Below are positions 5,593-9,145 of a stretch of 9,145 nt of DNA, piece by piece (position 1 is the first letter of the stretch; every line of letters begins with the position of its first letter). The stretch comes from Clostridiales bacterium (GTDB lineage Bacteria > Bacillota_A > Clostridia > Christensenellales > Aristaeellaceae): the NCBI GenBank assembly GCA_012514855.1, contig JAAYZL010000219.1, positions 1 through 9,145 of the forward strand. The letters run 5' to 3'. Below the pieces are notes generated by a model. That model was not told the origin of the DNA, made no database searches, and worked only from the letters and a program-made list of their open reading frames with translations. A program made the position numbers and the translations under genes.

Positions 5593-6434
5593 ATTGCCGC
5601 GCCTTTCTTGACGAACGTCTCACAGGGTTGCGCTTCCGCCAGCCCCGCCGCGCAAACCAGTTTTGCCGCTCTCTGCGCGTCGATGGGATTTCCAAAGCAG
5701 CCGTCTTTGCGCAACGACGAGCCCACGATCAAAAGATCCGCCGCGCCAAGCTGCTCCTTGATGTTGGTTTCCGTCACGCCGCTTCCCGCCACGACGGGAA
5801 TGGGGACCCGCTTTTTCACTTGGCGCAGGTCGTCGAGCGGGGTCTCCATGCCCGTGCTCGCTCCGGTGACGATGATGGCGTCCGCGCCTTGGTTGACGGC
5901 CCAATCTGCGGAAGCAGTGATGGGGATATTGGGGTTGAGCATATAATAATGCTTCACCTGCACGTCCGCAAAGATCTTTATATCTTCGGCGCCCACCATC
6001 TTGCGGCAGTGCACCACCTGTTGGCTGCACGGCGTGACGATGCCGGTATGGTTCATCACCGTGTCGACAAAGACCGGCACGCGGACGAACTGACAGTCGG
6101 CGATCTTTGCCAGGGAAAAGGCAAATTCGTAATTCAAGCTGCCGCAGGAGAGGCCGATAGGCAAGCGCACCGCGTCGCGCACCGCCATGACCACAATGCT
6201 CAGCGCCGTGATCTGCGCCATCGTCAGCTTGGGCGCCGTGCACTTGTCCTCGTTTTCCACGATGAGCGCATCAAAGCCCGCATCCTGAAGCGCCTTTGCG
6301 TCGCTGACCGCGCGGTCGACGACCTGACGAATGGTCGTATCGGCGCGGAAGGTTCCGGGCAAAGGCAGGCAGTGCACCATGCCGATCAAGCCCTTGCCGC
6401 CGTGTTGGACTCGCTCGATTAAATCCATTTCCAT
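5589..6434 (-). CDS. BtpA/SgcQ-family TIM-barrel protein
   Basis: The 281 residues have the family opening IGMVHCLPLPGTF (17-29), DALIVENE (55-62) and the C-terminal phosphate-site loops IIVTGASTG (187-195), VVAGSGVT (214-221) and LLIVGSSLRKDG (234-245). BtpA was named for photosystem I biogenesis in cyanobacteria and SgcQ lies in an E. coli sugar cluster; no reaction is settled for the family as far as I know. The barrel and phosphate loops suggest an enzyme acting on a phosphorylated intermediate, which fits the kinase encoded immediately upstream. The ATG at 6434 shares one base with the TGA of that kinase gene (TGATG), and the 3' end overlaps the reductase-like gene by four bases, so translation is probably coupled. 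There is no signal peptide or membrane segment. A second ATG two codons in is an equally possible start. Confidence 0.88.
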   Translation of the reverse strand: MEMDLIERVQHGGKGLIGMVHCLPLPGTFRADTTIRQVVDRAVSDAKALQDAGFDALIVENEDKCTAPKLTMAQITALSIVVMAVRDAVRLPIGLSCGSLNYEFAFSLAKIADCQFVRVPVFVDTVMNHTGIVTPCSQQVVHCRKMVGAEDIKIFADVQVKHYYMLNPNIPITASADWAVNQGADAIIVTGASTGMETPLDDLRQVKKRVPIPVVAGSGVTETNIKEQLGAADLLIVGSSLRKDGCFGNPIDAQRAAKLVCAAGLAEAQPCETFVKKGAAI

Positions 6435-7408
6435 CAGTTTCCTTTCACATCCAATCTGGTGGAATAACGCGCCATCAGCGCATCCGCGTCCGGGAGGTTC
6501 GTCGTGCTTCCATCCTTTTCGATCACAAATGATGAAAGCGTGCTCCCGAGCCGCGCGCAGGTCGCGGCATCCATCCCCCGCGCATAGGCGTACAGGAAGC
6601 CGCTGACATAGCCGTCTCCCGCGCCCACCGTGTCGATCTGCGCGGCGGTGGCCGGAGTGATATCGACGCGCATCTGCTCAACGGCGCCGCCGCGCTTCCG
6701 ATAGACGACGCTACCCGCCGCGCCCAGCGTGGTGGCAATGAGTTCCGCGTTCCCCCGATCGAACAGGTCGGTAACCGCGCGCAGGCCGTATTCCTCGCAG
6801 ATAAACTCCGCCTCATCCTCGTTGGAAAACACGATCTGCGCATGGAGAAGAATCTCCCGCAGCAGGTCCTTGGGGAAGGCGTAGGGGTCCCTGCGCATGG
6901 AGAACGCCAGCGGAATACGATGGCGCCTGATCGCATCGAGGATGCCGCGGGTGTTCATCGCCATGGGCGCGCAGAGAATGGCCATCCGACTGTCCCGGAA
7001 AAACCCTTCCTCCATGATCTGCGGCGCATAATACGCGCTTCCGGGCATGCGGCGGTTGTACCCGGCGACCATGGTCATGTGGTTCTTTTGCTCGTCCTGG
7101 ATCATGATCGTGGTGCCGTTTGAACCGGGCGGCGGGTCCTGAATGCCGTCCCCGGGCAGGCCGTATCGCCGCACAAAATCGCGCAGCACCTCCGCTTGGC
7201 GCGCGTCCGCATAGGTCAAAACCGGATAAATGCGCACGCCCAGTCTGGCCAGCGCGCAGCAGATGTTGAACGCCATGCCACCGTGGTAGATCTCGTCGTA
7301 ATTGTCATTTTCGATCGCCACAGACCGCCCGATCGTCGGCATTTGCTTTACCTTGTAGACGGATACGGTCGCGGCGGTGCCGATGACGGTATAGTCAAAT
7401 CGCTTCAT
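6434..7408 (-). CDS. PfkB/ribokinase-family small-molecule kinase
   Basis: It is an ATP-dependent kinase for a sugar or nucleoside hydroxyl group, cytoplasmic. The 324 residues show the N-terminal di-glycine substrate motif YHGGMAFN (41-48), the Asn-x-x-Glu motif SNEDEAEF (195-202; Asn196, Glu199) and the C-terminal anion-hole and catalytic signature DTVGAGDGYVSGF (259-271) with catalytic Asp265. Most homologues have GAGDAF, so Gly-Tyr here is slightly divergent. The ATG at 7408 is preceded by GGAGGG and lies 10 nt behind the hydrolase gene. Upstream nucleoside-type permeases make a nucleoside or ribosyl compound a reasonable substrate, but ribose, fructose-like sugars and pseudouridine remain possible. 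The 3' end overlaps the BtpA-family gene by one base, suggesting the two products work in sequence. Confidence 0.9.
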   Translation of the reverse strand: MKRFDYTVIGTAATVSVYKVKQMPTIGRSVAIENDNYDEIYHGGMAFNICCALARLGVRIYPVLTYADARQAEVLRDFVRRYGLPGDGIQDPPPGSNGTTIMIQDEQKNHMTMVAGYNRRMPGSAYYAPQIMEEGFFRDSRMAILCAPMAMNTRGILDAIRRHRIPLAFSMRRDPYAFPKDLLREILLHAQIVFSNEDEAEFICEEYGLRAVTDLFDRGNAELIATTLGAAGSVVYRKRGGAVEQMRVDITPATAAQIDTVGAGDGYVSGFLYAYARGMDAATCARLGSTLSSFVIEKDGSTTNLPDADALMARYSTRLDVKGN

Positions 7409-7418
7409 TTTCCCTCCG

Positions 7419-8009
7419 TCAGAACGTTCCGTCGATCAGCCTGCGGATCGCCTCGTCCGAGTCGATCGCTGCGGCAAAGTACTTGGTCATTTCCGCCAGG
7501 TGGAACTCGTTGAGCTCCCTTGTGTTGGTTCCCAGCATATCGCGCAGGTTGAAGGTTTTGAACCTGTTCTGGTAGGCGTCCGTGGCCGTCGCGCGGCAGC
7601 AGACGTTCGTCTTGACGCCGCATACGAGCACGTTTTCCACGCCCCCCTTGCGCAATACGTCGGCCAGATCGGTGCCGAAAAAGGCGCTGGGCATCGTCTT
7701 GCGCCACAGAACATCCTTTTCGGGGTCGTAGGGGATGCGCTCGTCCAGCTTCGCCCCTTCGGTGCCGTCAATCAGGGAGGCCTTCTTGCCGTCGCGGAAC
7801 ATGTGCGTCAATTCCGGATTGATCTCCTTCTCCTGCGGGTCGTGCGCCGTGTAGACGACGAAGATCCAGGCGCCCAGCGCGCGCATTCTGTTGATCTTCC
7901 CGGCAAAGGAGTCCATCATGGCGCCCGACGTCTCCGGGTAGAAAAACCTGCCGTCCGGCCTGGTGAAGTCGTTTTGCATGTCGATGATCAAAACCGCCGT
8001 TTTATACAT
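7419..8009 (-). CDS. Isochorismatase-family cysteine hydrolase (amidohydrolase-like)
   Basis: The 196 residues form the alpha/beta isochorismatase-like fold with the family triad visible: Asp10 in VLIIDMQNDF (6-15), Lys104 in RKTMPSAFFGTDL (103-115) and nucleophile Cys137 in VCGVKTNVCCRATATDAY (129-146). A Cys-Cys pair (137-138) stands where most homologues have Cys-Val. Members hydrolyse amide, carbamoyl or ureido bonds (nicotinamidase, N-carbamoylsarcosine amidase, ureidoacrylate hydrolase RutB), so removal of ammonia or a carbamoyl group from the imported compound is plausible. The true isochorismate reaction is unlikely, as no siderophore gene is near. The ATG at 8009 lies 26 nt behind the permease gene, with only a weak GAAAGGG ribosome site. 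The gene ends 10 nt before the kinase gene. The exact substrate is unknown. Confidence 0.88.
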   Translation of the reverse strand: MYKTAVLIIDMQNDFTRPDGRFFYPETSGAMMDSFAGKINRMRALGAWIFVVYTAHDPQEKEINPELTHMFRDGKKASLIDGTEGAKLDERIPYDPEKDVLWRKTMPSAFFGTDLADVLRKGGVENVLVCGVKTNVCCRATATDAYQNRFKTFNLRDMLGTNTRELNEFHLAEMTKYFAAAIDSDEAIRRLIDGTF

Positions 8010-8035
8010 TTGCGTTCACGCCCTTTCGATCTCGT

Positions 8036-8971
8036 CTAGGCTTCGCGGAAGATGCGCAGGTTGTTGCGCCGTGCGTTGGGAATCTCGACGACCAGCAGCA
8101 CGACGATGATCGTCACATAGGGGATGACCGCCAGCAGCGAGGATACGGCGACCGGCACGTAGTTGTTCAGGATCGTTTGCAGAGCCCGCGCAAAGCCGAA
8201 CAGAAGCGCGTACCCGCAGGAACGGATCGGCTCCTTGCGCCCGCAGTTGATCGCGGAGAGGCAGATGAAGCCGCGCGAGGCCGACATGTTGATGGTATAG
8301 ATGCCCAGCCGCTCCACCGAAAGGTTCAGGCCCGCCAGCGCGCAAGTGGCCGCGGAAATCATCAGGCAGAGAAACTTGATGCGGTTGGTCTGTAAGCCCA
8401 CAGCCTGCGCCGCGTCGGGGTTTTCGCCGGTGACGCGCACATAGGTGCCGAACCTGGTCTTGTACATCACGACCGTCAGCAGGATGACGACCAGGAACGT
8501 CAGGTAGGTGATATACGTCTGGTTGTTGAATATGTCGGAAAGGAAGGGAATGCCGCGCAGAACGGGGATGTTCAGCGTCATCTTCGCCGGGTCGATGATG
8601 GAGGTGGCGATCAGGTTGCTGCGCGTCCCGTACAGCGCCTGCAGAATACAGGCGGGGACGCAGGCGGCCAGGAGGTTGATCGCCGTGCCGATAACGGTCA
8701 GGTTTGCCTTCAGCACCACCGTGAACAGAAAGAAGATGCAGTTGATGATCGCGGTGAAGGCAAAGGCCGCTATGATGCCCGCCCAGATGCTCTTGGTGAC
8801 GAACGCGAACAGAAGGCCCGCGAACGCGCCAAACTCCATGCAGCCCTCCAGGGAGATGTTGAACACGCCCGCCCTCTGCACGAACACGCCGCCCATGACG
8901 ACCAGCAGATAGGGCGTGGAGGCCTCGATCGTCATGCTGAAGAGGCTCAACGCGAGCTTCAGGATATTCAT
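8036..8971 (-). CDS. ABC transporter permease, BmpA/YufQ (nucleoside-type) class
   Basis: It is an inner-membrane permease of a binding-protein-dependent importer in the branched-chain/ribose superfamily (YufQ/NupQ-like). The 311 residues contain about eight to nine hydrophobic segments. Subfamily motifs visible are QRAGVFNISLEGCMEFGAF (32-50; SERSGVVNIGLEG in relatives), ANLTVIGTAINLLA (89-102), the cytoplasmic coupling loop RFGTYVRVTGENPDAAQAVG (173-192) and RGFICLSAINCGRKEP (233-248). The ATG at 8971 is preferred over the in-frame GTG at 9001 because AAAGGAG precedes it and it overlaps the TGA of the preceding permease gene (ATGA). Paired permeases of this class usually import nucleosides with a BmpA lipoprotein and a double ATPase, which would lie upstream outside the window. 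Other solutes have been assigned to this class too. Confidence 0.92.
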   Translation of the reverse strand: MNILKLALSLFSMTIEASTPYLLVVMGGVFVQRAGVFNISLEGCMEFGAFAGLLFAFVTKSIWAGIIAAFAFTAIINCIFFLFTVVLKANLTVIGTAINLLAACVPACILQALYGTRSNLIATSIIDPAKMTLNIPVLRGIPFLSDIFNNQTYITYLTFLVVILLTVVMYKTRFGTYVRVTGENPDAAQAVGLQTNRIKFLCLMISAATCALAGLNLSVERLGIYTINMSASRGFICLSAINCGRKEPIRSCGYALLFGFARALQTILNNYVPVAVSSLLAVIPYVTIIVVLLVVEIPNARRNNLRIFREA

Positions 8972-9145
8972 GTGAGCGACTCCTTTCCCTTTTCCTTCCA
9001 CTTGCCGCGGAAGAAATCAGAAATGGCCGGCATGTTGTTGCCGAAGAACTTCACGGCGATGAACAGGATCAGCGTGCTTTTGATCACATTGATCAGGTCG
9101 AGCGGCACGCCCAGGCCCGTCTGCGCCGCCAGCGCGCCGTAGCGC
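8968..9145 (-). CDS. ABC transporter permease, C-terminal end (YufP-like partner)
   Basis: Only the last 58 residues are inside the window. They read from RYGALAAQTGLGVPLDL through the hydrophobic segment NVIKSTLILFIAVKFF (19-34) to a charged tail rich in Lys and Glu ending ESLT and TGA. This arrangement, a last membrane helix plus basic tail directly overlapping a YufQ-like permease gene, fits the first permease of a BmpA/YufPQ importer. The overlap is four bases (ATGA), so both subunits are likely made in equal amounts. Confidence 0.8.
   Translation of the reverse strand, partial: RYGALAAQTGLGVPLDLINVIKSTLILFIAVKFFGNNMPAISDFFRGKWKEKGKESLT

Noticed and set aside
7419..8009. Assignment as a true isochorismatase or a nicotinamidase
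   Set aside because: The triad only supports the superfamily; there are no siderophore genes or NAD-salvage genes nearby to justify a specific name.

Overview
The window is about 60% GC. Every convincing gene lies on the minus strand, so genes are described from high to low coordinates. Strong Shine-Dalgarno sequences, intrinsic terminators, a consensus sigma-A/sigma-70 type promoter and the gene content point to a high-GC Clostridia-like member of Bacillota. This is inferred; the taxonomy is not proven by any single gene.

Right part (9145 to about 4375): the distal end of a tightly packed operon that starts outside the window. In order it carries the C-terminal end of one ABC permease, a complete second permease of the BmpA/YufPQ (nucleoside-type) class, an isochorismatase-family cysteine hydrolase, a PfkB/ribokinase-family kinase, a BtpA/SgcQ-family TIM barrel, and an aldo/keto-reductase-like protein with a C-terminal 2x[4Fe-4S] ferredoxin domain. 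Three of the five junctions overlap by 1 or 4 bases and the other two have short gaps. A bulky hairpin plus T-tract at 4375-4431 ends the operon. It reads as an import-and-breakdown module for a nucleoside-like or other small glycosylated, nitrogen-containing compound. The exact substrate cannot be read from the sequence. The reductase-like protein lacks the usual catalytic Tyr and Lys.

Middle (about 4440 to 3883): no protein gene. It holds a TTGACA promoter (4248-4277), then about 360 nt of leader with many helices: a 10-bp long-range closing helix (4210-4219 with 4005-4014), six internal hairpins or stems, and two tandem 19-nt hairpin repeats that differ by compensatory base changes. A textbook terminator hairpin with a T-tract (3901-3935) ends only 19 bases before the speD start codon. 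This looks like a structured regulatory RNA or attenuator, and it is the most interesting part of the window.

Left part (3882 to 1): a polyamine biosynthesis operon, speD (S-adenosylmethionine decarboxylase), a fold-I Orn/Lys/Arg decarboxylase (probably arginine decarboxylase, TTG start), speE (spermidine synthase) and speB (agmatinase, cut by the window edge). Together they would make agmatine from arginine, putrescine from agmatine, and spermidine from putrescine plus decarboxylated SAM. Between speD and the decarboxylase gene sits a remarkable nested inverted repeat (3008-3105), with 13-bp outer arms and 14-bp inner arms separated by two equal 11-nt spacers.
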